Shown here in pieces: positions 25,467 through 34,844 of a stretch of DNA of 64,000 nucleotides. Source of the stretch: Ktedonosporobacter rubrisoli (GTDB lineage: Bacteria > Chloroflexota > Ktedonobacteria > Ktedonobacterales > Ktedonobacteraceae); NCBI RefSeq assembly GCF_004208415.1, contig NZ_CP035758.1:11222001-11286000 (forward strand), given 5' to 3'. The first letter of the stretch is position 1, and the number at the start of each line of letters is the position of its first letter. The notes beneath the pieces were generated by a model. It worked only from the letters and a program-made list of their open reading frames with translations, made no database searches and was not told where the DNA came from. The translations under genes were made by a program, and so were the position numbers.

Positions 25467-25493
25467 GGGCACAAGCAAATTACGCTTGTGCCC
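25467..25493. terminator. Hairpin after the LLM oxidoreductase gene
   Basis: GGGCACAAGC-AAATTAC-GCTTGTGCCC, a perfect 10-base GC-containing stem, 31 bases after the stop; no T-tract follows on the plus strand. Confidence 0.7.
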
Positions 25494-25694
25494 CTGACTC
25501 ATCGAGACTAGCGCTTCCGCTGTTGGTATCGGAGCAGATACATAGAGCTATAGTAGAAATGATGTGCAGGTGAAAAGGTATTTAACTATAATTTAGGTAA
25601 TAGAAGTCATTTTCAATCCTTATGTAGGATACATGTTTTAAAAATACCTTCTAAAATCTATTTTATGCGCTTCACACTATGTAAAGACAGCGCA

Positions 25695-26954
25695 TTAAGT
25701 CATGACATCTCTAGAAGCGAGCGAAGGTTGTTCTACTGCCGTCATTTGTTGTCTACCGCTTAGCTGCATGAGCAGTTGCTCGTAGCGTTCTGCCATGCGC
25801 TCCCAACGATATGGTTCGTAATCCTGGCTGGCATGCATGATCATACTGGCGCGCTTTTCTGGATGGCGATAGAGATCTATAATAGCTTCTGCAAAGCTTT
25901 CTGGCTTAGAAGGATCGCAAAAAGCTACAGATTCGGCGCGAAACATCGAACGCATTGCACGCGTATTGGAGGCAATCATTGGCCGTTGCATCCAGGCAAA
26001 TTCATAGGCTTTCGTAGGTAGAACGAGATCTGCAAATGTATCATTGCGATAGGGAATGATCCCGACATCTCCATGAACTATAAAGTCTACAATGGTGTCT
26101 AGATAAGGTGTAGGCTCAATGAAAGTGATGTGCTCACTAATACCCAGCTCCGAAACCAGCTTTTGTAAGAAGACGCTGTACTGAGGATTGGCGGCTCCTC
26201 TGATCTTAAAATGGAGCCTGGGTATAGAGGGTAGGGCCAGAGCGACTGCGCGCAGAGCAGTATCCAGTCCATAACGTTCTACGACCGTGCCGTGATACAT
26301 AAGGATGAACGTTTGCTCTTCTTCAGCAACATCGCTGCCGGGTAAAGGTGGTCTTTGGGCTGCAGGAAAGAGTGGAGGATAAGCGCTATTAAGAATAATG
26401 GTTATTTTTTTTGACGGAACCCCACGCTGCAAGAGAAGTTCTTCGAAGGGCCACCCAACAGTGACTACATGATCAGCAAAGGCTGTGGAGAGGCGTTCTT
26501 GCCAGATCGCTAGACGCCTTAAGAGAGCGCGTCTATAACCAGTTGCTTTGATGGTCATTAGTTCTGGTGTGACATCCTGTACATCCAGAATGACTTTTGC
26601 TCCGCTAAATCGGGGAAAGAGCGCTGAAAAAACCAGAAAATCGGGTATATTATGCACATGGACGAGCTCATAGCGGTGTTTGTGATGAAGAGAGGTAGCC
26701 TTGATAGTGGCCAGTAGCAGAAAACGTAGCCAGCTAAGCAGCAGTTCTGGAACCGAGCCCGCGTAATGTCTACTTGCCGGCAGGCGATAGATATTTACGC
26801 CGTTGCGTGTTTCAAAGGAGGGCTCGCCCGGCTGAAGCAAGCAAATAACATCTACCTGATGTCCTGCCGTGACTGCCGTTTCCGAGAGACGATGGACACG
26901 TGGCTCGCTTGGATACCAGTCAAAAGTAATTACACAAAGGCGACAAGGTGACAT
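25695..26954 (-). CDS. Glycosyltransferase family 4
   Basis: About 419 residues in the GT-B fold. The N-terminal domain starts CRLCVITFDWYPSEPRVHRLSETAV and contains HVHNIPDFLVF. The C-terminal nucleotide-sugar domain contains FILMYHGTVVERYGLDTALRA and GIIPYRNDTFADLVLPTKAYEFAWMQRPMIAS with the family glutamate. It probably transfers one sugar to the growing exopolysaccharide repeat unit on the cytoplasmic face. ATG 26954 is chosen because GGAG lies nine bases before it. Last gene of the leftward exopolysaccharide unit. Confidence 0.88.
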   Translation of the reverse strand: MSPCRLCVITFDWYPSEPRVHRLSETAVTAGHQVDVICLLQPGEPSFETRNGVNIYRLPASRHYAGSVPELLLSWLRFLLLATIKATSLHHKHRYELVHVHNIPDFLVFSALFPRFSGAKVILDVQDVTPELMTIKATGYRRALLRRLAIWQERLSTAFADHVVTVGWPFEELLLQRGVPSKKITIILNSAYPPLFPAAQRPPLPGSDVAEEEQTFILMYHGTVVERYGLDTALRAVALALPSIPRLHFKIRGAANPQYSVFLQKLVSELGISEHITFIEPTPYLDTIVDFIVHGDVGIIPYRNDTFADLVLPTKAYEFAWMQRPMIASNTRAMRSMFRAESVAFCDPSKPESFAEAIIDLYRHPEKRASMIMHASQDYEPYRWERMAERYEQLLMQLSGRQQMTAVEQPSLASRDVMT

Positions 26955-27087
26955 ACGTATAGGCTCCATTCTCTAAAGTATCTGCGCTGTGAGGGGCGGT
27001 ATCGTAAGTTTAGTTAGAAGGGCAGGGGCAGAAAGCGAACGCAAAGAAATTACAAGCCTGATCGGATAAATAGCAACAATCAAGCGG

Positions 27088-28116
27088 TTATCGATTGCGT
27101 ATTGTGGCAAGCCCATCCGTTCTCCTCTGCTCTAAGAGCGCTATAAGTTCGGCAAACCAGCTCTGGCGGCGCATCATTAATTCTGAGCGCATCAAAATAA
27201 TCTCATGGGTAAGCGTTTCACGCTCAGCAAGCATTTTTTTAACTCCAGTAGCAATAGCTTCAGGCGTATTTTTGACATAGATGAAACCCCGGGTAAAGCA
27301 ACGGCGCATCTGTGGCCAATCGGAAACAACCACAGGCTTTGCCATGGCCAGAGCTTCATAGGCCCCACAATTGAGAATATTTGGCTCAGTCGTCAAGACC
27401 ATTAACCCATGGACATTTTGAAGAAGGCCGCTATAGAGATCTTCGGGAAGAAAGCCTGTCAGAATAGCATTTTCAGGCTTTTGCTTAAGCAGTTTAGGAG
27501 GAAGCCTTTGAGGATCTCCACTTAAATAGAAAGCAACCCGGGGCAGGAGACGCGCGGCGGCAAAGATCTCATAAAGTGGCTCATCATAGTCAAAACTACT
27601 GATGACAGCTATCCGAGCATCTCCTTGCGTACCGATATCGCCACTGGCGCCGCTGAGCTCTGGTAAGCCATCGACAAGAAAAATACCTCTCGCACGCCAG
27701 CGTTTTAGTGTATCCAGCGCATCTTCACTGGCAACGAGAGTGACAAGGGCCCTCTGTGAGAGGAAGCGCTGTATTGGGATCGTCCAGGTCCACCAGCGGC
27801 TATAAAAGCTACCACTGTGGCAGTCTACAACGTAAGCTGCTGGCTTGTTGGATACCTTTGCGCGCAACTTGCACCAGAGAGCTATAGTTAGAGCTGCAAA
27901 GACTGGCGGGGCTTGAATCACAATAATTTCAGGGCTCTCTTGCTCAAGAAAATGCCAGGTTTTCCAGCCCTGAACGATGTAACGTAAAGGCGTTAGCCAG
28001 AGTCCCTTGAGGCGTCGCTCATATTGCAGACTCAAGCGCCCTCCCAGCTCAGTAGCCAGTGTTTCGGCGCGCCGGGAGTGTTTGGCCCAGGCGACAACTA
28101 CCACTTTTCCATTCAT
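27088..28116 (-). CDS. Glycosyltransferase, GT4-like
   Basis: About 342 residues, GT-B-like but shorter and more divergent than its neighbour. The N-terminus VVVVAWAKHSRRAETLATELG is followed by IIVIQAPPVFAALTIALW and YVVDCHSG; the C-terminal domain has FYLSGDPQRLP, LTGFLPEDLYSGLLQ and the ALAMAKPVVVSD loop. The start at 28116 is set by AAGGAG seven bases upstream; the longer frame would run past the end of the preceding GT2 gene. It may be a membrane-associated sugar transferase in the same repeat-unit pathway. Confidence 0.78.
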   Translation of the reverse strand: MNGKVVVVAWAKHSRRAETLATELGGRLSLQYERRLKGLWLTPLRYIVQGWKTWHFLEQESPEIIVIQAPPVFAALTIALWCKLRAKVSNKPAAYVVDCHSGSFYSRWWTWTIPIQRFLSQRALVTLVASEDALDTLKRWRARGIFLVDGLPELSGASGDIGTQGDARIAVISSFDYDEPLYEIFAAARLLPRVAFYLSGDPQRLPPKLLKQKPENAILTGFLPEDLYSGLLQNVHGLMVLTTEPNILNCGAYEALAMAKPVVVSDWPQMRRCFTRGFIYVKNTPEAIATGVKKMLAERETLTHEIILMRSELMMRRQSWFAELIALLEQRRTDGLATIRNR

Positions 28117-28160
28117 AAGTTGCTCCTTTTGCCGAATTTGGATCATCCCGATGGAGATCT

Positions 28161-29420
28161 TTAGCGCGTAGATGCTATCTTTTTCCAGGTTGGGTTTGTC
28201 GGATTGCGTCTGAAATCGCGTTTGCCCCTGACGAGGGCATATTCCCATAGGAAGAATGTGGCGAGATATTTAGGAAAATTCAATGGATGCATTCTGGAGC
28301 ATTGCAATAGATGGTGCAGTCGTGCACGCAAATTGCGCATGAAGAATGAATCTTGTTCAACAATTTTTTGCGTAGACGGTGCATAGTTAGCTGCATATAA
28401 TAGCTGCAACATCCCACGCACATAGCGGGAACGAGTTTCCAGCAGGTCTGTAAATGTATTTACCCCATAGCTCCAGATGATAGCCTCTTTAACTTGCCCT
28501 ATCCTATAGCCGTGCGCGCGCGCCAGAACGCCCATTGCATAATCTTCAAGAGCAATGCCAAGGGGATTACCGATACTATGGAGCCATTCTGTATTCCAGG
28601 CCATCAAGCACCCCAGGATATATCCGCTGGTATCATTGACCAGGTGTTGGCGTTTGCTTTCAATCATGTCTATAGCTCGCTTCAGCCAGGATACCCGGCG
28701 CTCCGAGTATCCCATACCACTGAGGATGACTGCATCACCAACTGCTAGCGGATTGCGGAACGTATGAATAGCTGCGCCGAACATAAGGCGAATGGCATCC
28801 GGCTCTATATAATCGTTGGCATCTATGCACATCGCTATGCTATGTCCACTGCTCCGGGCAAGACTGTTGCCAGTTCGTAAGGCATGCCCTTTGCCGGGAG
28901 TTTGTGTATCCAGATGCATAAATGTAACATTGTCCAGACTTACCGCTTTGTAAGAGGGATTTAAAAGCTGATCATGGAAGTTATCCTGGAGCAATCGCAT
29001 CTCGATTTTTCCCAGACCAAATAGAAAATTGTCGAGGATCTGGCCGCTAGCATCGTTACAGGCATTGGCAATAAAGATGATATTGATATGTGCTGCTGAA
29101 GGTAAATCGGCAAGCAGAAGGGTGCTCAAGAAAGAGGGAAGGCTGTGCTCTTCATTATGAACAGGTATGATGAGCGAAAAGCCGGAATCTGCGGGAGCGA
29201 TTCCAGTCGTGTTTTCCCATCTATTGGCTTGGTTACGAAGCGCGATAGAATGAAGGTATGAGTACCTTTCAGACCAGGGCATGTGCTTCAGGCTTTCTAC
29301 CGGAAGGGATGCTTGCTCCAGAATTTCCCGAGCTGTGAGCTTAAATTTTAACAAACTTGCTCTGAGCCAATTTTTAGGATTTGTGCGCAAACAATAAATA
29401 GGTACTTTATCGATGGGCAT
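28161..29420 (-). CDS. Glycosyltransferase family 2
   Basis: 419 residues. The GT-A domain begins near residue 80 with GFSLIIPVHNEEHSLP, followed by IIFIANACNDASGQIL, TPGKGHALRTGNSLA and MCIDANDYIEP, which stands where the DxD metal motif lies. The C-terminal 150 residues include an amphipathic helical part with EDYAMGVLARAHGYRIG, an acceptor-side element. AGGAG lies seven bases before the ATG. Its start overlaps the end of the polymerase-like gene by 14 bases, which implies translational coupling. Confidence 0.88.
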   Translation of the reverse strand: MPIDKVPIYCLRTNPKNWLRASLLKFKLTAREILEQASLPVESLKHMPWSERYSYLHSIALRNQANRWENTTGIAPADSGFSLIIPVHNEEHSLPSFLSTLLLADLPSAAHINIIFIANACNDASGQILDNFLFGLGKIEMRLLQDNFHDQLLNPSYKAVSLDNVTFMHLDTQTPGKGHALRTGNSLARSSGHSIAMCIDANDYIEPDAIRLMFGAAIHTFRNPLAVGDAVILSGMGYSERRVSWLKRAIDMIESKRQHLVNDTSGYILGCLMAWNTEWLHSIGNPLGIALEDYAMGVLARAHGYRIGQVKEAIIWSYGVNTFTDLLETRSRYVRGMLQLLYAANYAPSTQKIVEQDSFFMRNLRARLHHLLQCSRMHPLNFPKYLATFFLWEYALVRGKRDFRRNPTNPTWKKIASTR

Positions 29421-30969
29421 AGTGCACTCCTGAACCTACTTTGGGTACATGGTTAGTTTTGTCTCTATCTATGACCGGTAGCTTGAGTAAGATGCCCATG
29501 AGCATACCTAGATAGATAATGTTGCGGTAAGTGAAAAGCTGGTAGTCGCTATATGCCACAAATACCTCTATAAGGATAACTGCAACTGCGTAGATCGCTA
29601 CCAACTGTAGATAGCGATCCTGCAGACTTCGCGCGATGAGACAGCCACGTATAATAATTGCGCCGAAAAGATAGAGAAGCGCAAAGAAGCCGATATTTCC
29701 TGTACGCATCCAGACCCAGTAAATGGTATTGTGGGGAACGTAACGAAAAGGATTGCCTCCAAATGCCGGATCACCAGTGGAGAGATCGGCTAGCGGTTGG
29801 GGCTGTAGAAACGGCTTGCCAAAACCAAAGCCGATGAGTGGGTTTTGTTTAACTGTAAATTTTAGGTCATAATTCTCTGCTACACGATACTGATTCGAGT
29901 CCACATCGCGCGGATCTGGCCGAAAGATAGAAACTATAGCGCGCGCTGGCTCGGCCAGGCCTCCACTGCTGTTTGAGAAAAGCGCGACATAACCGGTTAT
30001 GACGATTGCCGAAATGAGCATTCCGATGGCAAGCGCTTTGCGTATTTGAGGTTTGACGCAAAAAACCAGGACACAAGCTACCCCAATACCGGCTAGAAGC
30101 GCCAAATAATCTGTCCGGCGTTGATTAGCAATCAAGGCGATGAGAATAAAGGGCGTAGCGAGCAAAGCGAGAAAAAACTGAGGTCGATAGCAATGCTGGA
30201 GCCAGAACAGTAAGGCCATGAGCAGGAGAGCAACGAAAAAGAAAGACTCTTCATGAGCCATAATATCGCGGACCCCGGCTACACTGCCATGTAAAACAAC
30301 AAGATATATGTAGGTTCCCTGTAGCGCTTTGATACCTGCTCCTAAAATGACAATCCAGAAGAAGAGATAGATATGGCCACGCTGTTTAATCAGGTTATAG
30401 GTAAGTAAATAGACCAGGAGCAGATACCAGAAAGGCCGGATCTCCAGGGTAATGATTTTGAAATTACCTCCGCTGCTCAGGCCATGAACTACACCTATCA
30501 GGACACAGATCAGGAAGCAAAGGAGTGGCAGCAGAAATTGGCCGCCTTCGAGCGGTTTCCTGCGCTTCAGCAAGTTGTGACAGATGAGAATGAAGAGTGT
30601 GAAGAGGATAAGGTAGCCAAAGGGACGCTCAACCTGACCAGCCAGATCAGGAGGCCAGTAAAAGACATTAAGTTCATCAGTGAAGATATGGATTTTGAGC
30701 GGACTTTCCTCGACCAGGACTGTACAGAGCAGGGCTATAAAGAAGCCGATGCCGGGCCATCTCATAATTGCTAGAGCCAGAAGCAATAGCACGAACCCAC
30801 TTAATACCAGGCCAAAGCTTAATTTAGTTCCAGCTATAATCAGTATTGTTATGAGACAAAAAGCGGCGCTAAGAATAGTGAGAAAAGTTAACCAGTCCTT
30901 TTTCTTCTGACCGGTTAGCAAATCAGTCACGCTTGTAGCAGAGCTAGTAAGTAGCGGTGGTCTATGCAT
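29407..30969 (-). CDS. O-antigen ligase / Wzy-like polymerase membrane protein
   Basis: 520 residues with about 11-12 membrane segments and one large periplasmic-type loop (about residues 330-420) rich in charged residues, including FGFGKPFLQPQP and NPFRYVPHNTIYWVWMRTGN. The last phrase, with PHNxY/W, matches the Wzy_C signature of O-antigen ligases and polymerases. In a Wzx/Wzy pathway it would link repeat units outside the membrane. It is the only polymerase-like gene in the window. The short membrane-protein gene lies 8 bases upstream. Confidence 0.85.
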   Translation of the reverse strand: MHRPPLLTSSATSVTDLLTGQKKKDWLTFLTILSAAFCLITILIIAGTKLSFGLVLSGFVLLLLALAIMRWPGIGFFIALLCTVLVEESPLKIHIFTDELNVFYWPPDLAGQVERPFGYLILFTLFILICHNLLKRRKPLEGGQFLLPLLCFLICVLIGVVHGLSSGGNFKIITLEIRPFWYLLLVYLLTYNLIKQRGHIYLFFWIVILGAGIKALQGTYIYLVVLHGSVAGVRDIMAHEESFFFVALLLMALLFWLQHCYRPQFFLALLATPFILIALIANQRRTDYLALLAGIGVACVLVFCVKPQIRKALAIGMLISAIVITGYVALFSNSSGGLAEPARAIVSIFRPDPRDVDSNQYRVAENYDLKFTVKQNPLIGFGFGKPFLQPQPLADLSTGDPAFGGNPFRYVPHNTIYWVWMRTGNIGFFALLYLFGAIIIRGCLIARSLQDRYLQLVAIYAVAVILIEVFVAYSDYQLFTYRNIIYLGMLMGILLKLPVIDRDKTNHVPKVGSGVHYAHR

Positions 30970-30977
30970 GAAATTTC

Positions 30978-31106
30978 TCAGATGAGATATATATAAAGAA
31001 GCATACCTACAATAAAAACAAACATGAGCAGGCGCGTACGGCGTGTAAAGGATCGGCTAAATAACCCCAGGCATAAGAAAAGCGCAAGAAGTACGAAAAG
31101 TGCCAT
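30978..31106 (-). CDS. 42-residue two-helix membrane protein
   Basis: A short frame between the kinase-like and polymerase genes. The product has two hydrophobic stretches (about residues 2-16 and 27-42) separated by a basic turn SRSFTRRTR, so a hairpin in the membrane with a positively charged cytoplasmic loop is expected. TAGGAGG lies nine bases before the ATG, and spacing to both neighbours (13 and 8 bases) fits an operon gene. No family is recognised. It could be a small adaptor for the polymerase or Wzz protein (speculative). Confidence 0.5.
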   Translation of the reverse strand: MALFVLLALFLCLGLFSRSFTRRTRLLMFVFIVGMLLYIYLI

Positions 31107-31119
31107 CTCCTGAAGCCTC

Positions 31120-31935
31120 CTACAGAATCCGTTGTATCCAGCGCGGGATCTTGCTCTGCATCTGGTTGAAAACCAGACCTTCAATAGATAATCCTTTAAG
31201 TCTGCTACATGTCTCGGTAAGCTGAAAATCTGTAGTTGCGCCAGCCCTTACCACAATAGCGATGCTCTCGGCCAGGCTGGCGGCAAGAGCACCATAAGCA
31301 GTGGTAAGAATGGAAGGGAGATCAACTAGCAACAAGGCGTTATTATGCGCCAGCATATCCAGCAACCCTTGCTGTTGTATTTGCTGCAACAACTTCACAG
31401 TATCTCGCTTGCTATTTCCCGCGGGAATGGCTGTGAGATTGGGGGTTATTTCATGACGAATAGCCTGTTCGCTACATTCGCCGCGCAACCATTCAGCTAA
31501 TCCTGGATGTAAAGGAATATCTAGATGTTTGTGCAAGCTTCTATGCTCCCAATTGCACTCCAACAAGATAACTGGATTTGTGCTGTCTTCAGCTAAAACC
31601 TGAGCCAGAGCAAGTGCTAAAAGAGATTTACCCTCCCCACTAATTGAACTGGTAATGCCCAGACTACGGACAGGTTCGTGTTGACGAAAAAAGGTAGCAA
31701 GGCAAAATTGGCGACATTTTTCTTGCAGCAGACGGATATTTGCTTTGTCTCGCTTGAGAACCATTTGCGGAGCAATAGATTTATGCGTTTCCTGTATTGG
31801 CTGGATAACGCTTGTTAAGGTCAGAGAAGCCGGTGCGTTCCCATTTGAGGGATTGGGCGCTTGCTCATTGACCTCAACCTCATTCACGTGAGCTACTTCC
31901 TGCGTTAAAGTGGACTCCTGCGTATCTTCTCCCAT
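31120..31935 (-). CDS. CpsD/BY-kinase-like P-loop ATPase without tyrosine tail
   Basis: 271 residues. A ~90-residue disordered N-terminus precedes the P-loop domain. Walker A reads SSISGEGKSL (95-104) and Walker B LLLVDLP (201-207). Two features differ from active bacterial tyrosine kinases. The Walker A' strand reads VILLECN (122-128), where VLLIDAD is usual, and the C-terminus (ends RWIQRIL) has no tyrosine cluster. It follows the Wzz-like gene, as expected for a co-polymerase/kinase pair, and may regulate polymer length by ATP binding without autophosphorylation (inference). Confidence 0.8.
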   Translation of the reverse strand: MGEDTQESTLTQEVAHVNEVEVNEQAPNPSNGNAPASLTLTSVIQPIQETHKSIAPQMVLKRDKANIRLLQEKCRQFCLATFFRQHEPVRSLGITSSISGEGKSLLALALAQVLAEDSTNPVILLECNWEHRSLHKHLDIPLHPGLAEWLRGECSEQAIRHEITPNLTAIPAGNSKRDTVKLLQQIQQQGLLDMLAHNNALLLVDLPSILTTAYGALAASLAESIAIVVRAGATTDFQLTETCSRLKGLSIEGLVFNQMQSKIPRWIQRIL

Positions 31936-31956
31936 ATGTGTTCTCTCTCAGTCTAT

Positions 31957-33018
31957 TTAATGAGAATTTTTAGTTTGTAAGGATATTGCGCCATTTTGAA
32001 TAGACTTTGCCCATAGGCGGGGCAGGTCTTTGGATGTTAGATAGGGCAGCTGCATAACGATGGGGTATGCTTCTATATTATCCAGATCGCGCGGAGTATA
32101 TAACGTTCGGTCGCCGCGTACCAGAATAATAATGTAAAGCGTGCAGGCGAGAAGAGCGATGCCCAGTGCAGCTCCGCCTACCATAGACAATAATTTTGTT
32201 CTTCCAGTCGGACGATCAGCTACGTCGGGAGTATCGATAACTTTAAAGAGATTATCTGCGCTGCTTCCCTGGGCGGCGATCTGTAGTTGCGTTGTGGCCA
32301 TCTGGGTCTGAATCTGTTGCATGCGATCTAGCGCTTGGGCAGATTGAGTGTGTAGAAGGGCGTATTCTGGATCAAAGAGCTCAGCATATTGTGGACCGAC
32401 ATACAAAATGTTCTGGGTAACGTGAGGGTGCGCTGCAAGGTATTGTTGTTCTCGGGCAGTCGCTGCATTAGCATCTTGAGTGGCCATGGCTAACTGTTTC
32501 TGATAATTTTCTAGCAAGCGTTGCCCCTGAATACGCGAGAATGAGACACTCTGCAAGCCAAAGTTTTGGATCACGGCCGCGACAACTTTTTTGGCAATCT
32601 GGGGATCGCGATTCGTATAGTCGATGGTAAAGAGATTATTATTTTGAGAAGTTACCGTAACGTGTTTGGAGATCTCATCAAATAGGGCATCGTCGCGTAG
32701 CTGAGGGGCATTGCGTGTTGCGGCATCCAGATTTGTAACAAGGCCAGATTCATTGGCGACTGCGAGATCAAAGTCACGCGTTTGCAGCAATGCCGAAAGC
32801 GCCGCCACCTGTGTATCGGCTGGCGTGGGTGGAGGATTGGGCTGTAAGTTGACATCACCAATGATCTCATAGCGCCGTAAGGACCAGAGAGAGGCCCGCG
32901 ATGCATAGGTATGAGGGATGATCAAGTAGCCCACCGCCACGCTGAAGATTGGCAATAAGATGACCAGTGAGAGAAGCCGTATAGGTCGTTGAAATATAAC
33001 TTCAAGAATACGGCTCAT
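31957..33018 (-). CDS. Wzz-like polysaccharide chain-length determinant
   Basis: 353 residues with the polysaccharide co-polymerase layout: membrane helix 13-35, an extracytoplasmic region including helical, coiled-coil-prone stretches (about 160-250), a Pro-containing segment IDTPDVADRPTGR and a second helix at 277-300, then a ~50-residue cytoplasmic tail. Such proteins set polymer length together with a BY-kinase and Wzy, both encoded next. It is the first gene of the leftward exopolysaccharide unit, whose promoter must lie in 33019-33352. Confidence 0.85.
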   Translation of the reverse strand: MSRILEVIFQRPIRLLSLVILLPIFSVAVGYLIIPHTYASRASLWSLRRYEIIGDVNLQPNPPPTPADTQVAALSALLQTRDFDLAVANESGLVTNLDAATRNAPQLRDDALFDEISKHVTVTSQNNNLFTIDYTNRDPQIAKKVVAAVIQNFGLQSVSFSRIQGQRLLENYQKQLAMATQDANAATAREQQYLAAHPHVTQNILYVGPQYAELFDPEYALLHTQSAQALDRMQQIQTQMATTQLQIAAQGSSADNLFKVIDTPDVADRPTGRTKLLSMVGGAALGIALLACTLYIIILVRGDRTLYTPRDLDNIEAYPIVMQLPYLTSKDLPRLWAKSIQNGAISLQTKNSH

Positions 33019-33352
33019 GCATATCTACCTTCTTTCTCTAGAGTGACACTTCCATTGTTTAAGCATACCTGCCTATTCGCGTGAAATGGTTTTTCTTGTG
33101 GTCGAGATGGCGTCGAGAAAAACTTTTCAAAGTCCATATAGCTTTACCTATGCTGATCACTGTGAGCTTTTATACAAGAAAGATCTGCTATCGTTCCTTG
33201 ATGATTGGGTAAGTCAGCTTAGCCAGGAGGATAAGAGCGAGCTTAAAGTCATTAACTCTCGACCGTAAGCGAGATCCTTTCAAAACCCGCCAATGCTATG
33301 ATCGAGATATGATGAGCTAAGCGGAGCCTCTGAGGGAAAGGTATCGGGTTTG
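33019..33352. other. Divergent exopolysaccharide promoter region
   Basis: 334 bases between the leftward Wzz unit and the rightward Wzx unit. A 60-codon plus-strand frame (33086-33268) is present; it has no convincing ribosome site and no recognised family, so it is not called as a gene. No palindromic operator was found. Confidence 0.45.
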
Positions 33353-34828
33353 ATGAAAACGCTGCGTAGGATGGTAAGTAATGCCCTTATTTCGATTGTT
33401 GGACAGATCATAACCTGGTCTTCAACTCTGGTACTTATGATTTGTTATGGGCGTTTTCTGGGAGACGTCAAATTTGGCGAGCTCTACACGGCCACTACTT
33501 TTGTTTTACTCGTGGGTTTCCCCCTCGATGTAGGCTTTACTCAGCAGGTGATCAGGGACGTAGCCCAGGAACCTGATAAGGCACAGCGCTATCTGTGGAA
33601 TACGCTTAGTATCAAGCTGCTATTTTGGCCGCTCATCTATGGGGTGATTCTAGTGGCCTCCTGGCTTCTGGGCTATAACATGGAGGTGCGTATTTTAATG
33701 GCCATTGCCGGTCTTACTATCTTGAGTAGCGCTATTGGGGGAACATTTTCTGCTCTATACTATGCGTTTGAGCAAATGACCTTTCCAGTTCTGGGTTCTA
33801 TTCTTGAGAAAGGTCTTTCTGCGCTCATCGGTTGGTTTATCCTCAAGCGTGGGGCCGGAGTAGAGGCTATGGCTTGCGTATTACTTGTAGGCTCTCTACT
33901 CAATACATTGGTGCAAGCCGGCTGCTTCTTTGCACGCGTCAGGGGAATACGCTTAAGCATAGACTTTGCCTTGATACGAAAACTGCTTCATACCTGTGTT
34001 CCTTTTGTTCTCTACGGCGTGCTGGGCATTATTTATTATCGCATTGATGCTATTTTGCTTTCGTTGATGGAGCCTCCTGCAGTAATAGGCTGGTATGGGG
34101 CTGGTTACCGACTCTTTGATACGCTAACGTTTCTTTCCGGTATCATTATGACAGTGACCTACCCTGTGCTAATTAAGCTTTCTAGCAACTCCGAGGAAAG
34201 CCTGCAGCTGGGTATAGAGAAAGCTATGAATATGCTACTGTTTTGTAGCATTCCAATCACCTGTTTTCTCATTTTTGCTGCGTCATTTATTGTTGGTTTT
34301 CTTTATCATAGGGATGAGTTTGTCCACACGATACCAGCCCTGCAAGGCCTGGCTCCTGGCCTTGTCCTACTTTATGCCAATGCCTTGCTTTCAAATACCA
34401 TTGTAACTATCAAAAAAGAGCAAAAGACGCCAATTATTGCCTTAATCGCTCTTATTTTTAATCTGGGACTTAATTTTTTGCTCATTCCTCTTTATCAACA
34501 TGTGGGTGCTGCTATTGTGACCTCGCTCACCGAATTACTGATCCTGTGCTTGCAGTGCACTTTGATCCCTCGCCATCTCTTACCTCTAAGAAGCTGGCGT
34601 GTAGGACTCAAAGCGTTGATTGCCAGCCTGGCAATGGGGGCGGCAATTTGGCTTGTAGATATCTCGAACGTGCTTACGCGTTGGCCAGCTATCCGCTCAA
34701 TAAGTGTCTTTATAATCCTGCTAATTGCTATTCTGACATATCTGGGTGTGGCTCTGTTGCTGAGAACCATACCCCGTGAGGACATGGTGGCGCTATACAC
34801 GGCTTTTCGCAAGCAGAAGGTAGCTTAG
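33353..34828 (+). CDS. Wzx-like polysaccharide flippase (MVF superfamily)
   Basis: 491 residues, about 14 membrane segments. The N-terminus is typical (IGQIITWSSTLVLMICYGRFLGDVKFGELYTATTF), with later elements such as YYRIDAILLSLM and GWYGAGYRLFDTLTFLS. It is predicted to flip the lipid-linked repeat unit to the outer leaflet. ATG 33353 follows AAAGG by ten bases; a TTG just before it is possible. The GT4 gene follows 16 bases later. Together with the Wzy and Wzz homologues it defines a Wzx/Wzy-type pathway. Confidence 0.9.
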   Translation: MKTLRRMVSNALISIVGQIITWSSTLVLMICYGRFLGDVKFGELYTATTFVLLVGFPLDVGFTQQVIRDVAQEPDKAQRYLWNTLSIKLLFWPLIYGVILVASWLLGYNMEVRILMAIAGLTILSSAIGGTFSALYYAFEQMTFPVLGSILEKGLSALIGWFILKRGAGVEAMACVLLVGSLLNTLVQAGCFFARVRGIRLSIDFALIRKLLHTCVPFVLYGVLGIIYYRIDAILLSLMEPPAVIGWYGAGYRLFDTLTFLSGIIMTVTYPVLIKLSSNSEESLQLGIEKAMNMLLFCSIPITCFLIFAASFIVGFLYHRDEFVHTIPALQGLAPGLVLLYANALLSNTIVTIKKEQKTPIIALIALIFNLGLNFLLIPLYQHVGAAIVTSLTELLILCLQCTLIPRHLLPLRSWRVGLKALIASLAMGAAIWLVDISNVLTRWPAIRSISVFIILLIAILTYLGVALLLRTIPREDMVALYTAFRKQKVA

Positions 34829-34844
34829 AGTTAAGGATGTGTTT

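Noticed and set aside
33086..33268. 60-codon frame between the Wzz and Wzx units
   Set aside because: No ribosome site, no family resemblance; it lies in a region that must hold two promoters.
34513..34530. TGTGA-N6-TCACC inside the Wzx coding sequence
   Set aside because: It is within a gene, has no cluster context and differs from the CTGYGAC...GTYGCAG consensus; chance match.
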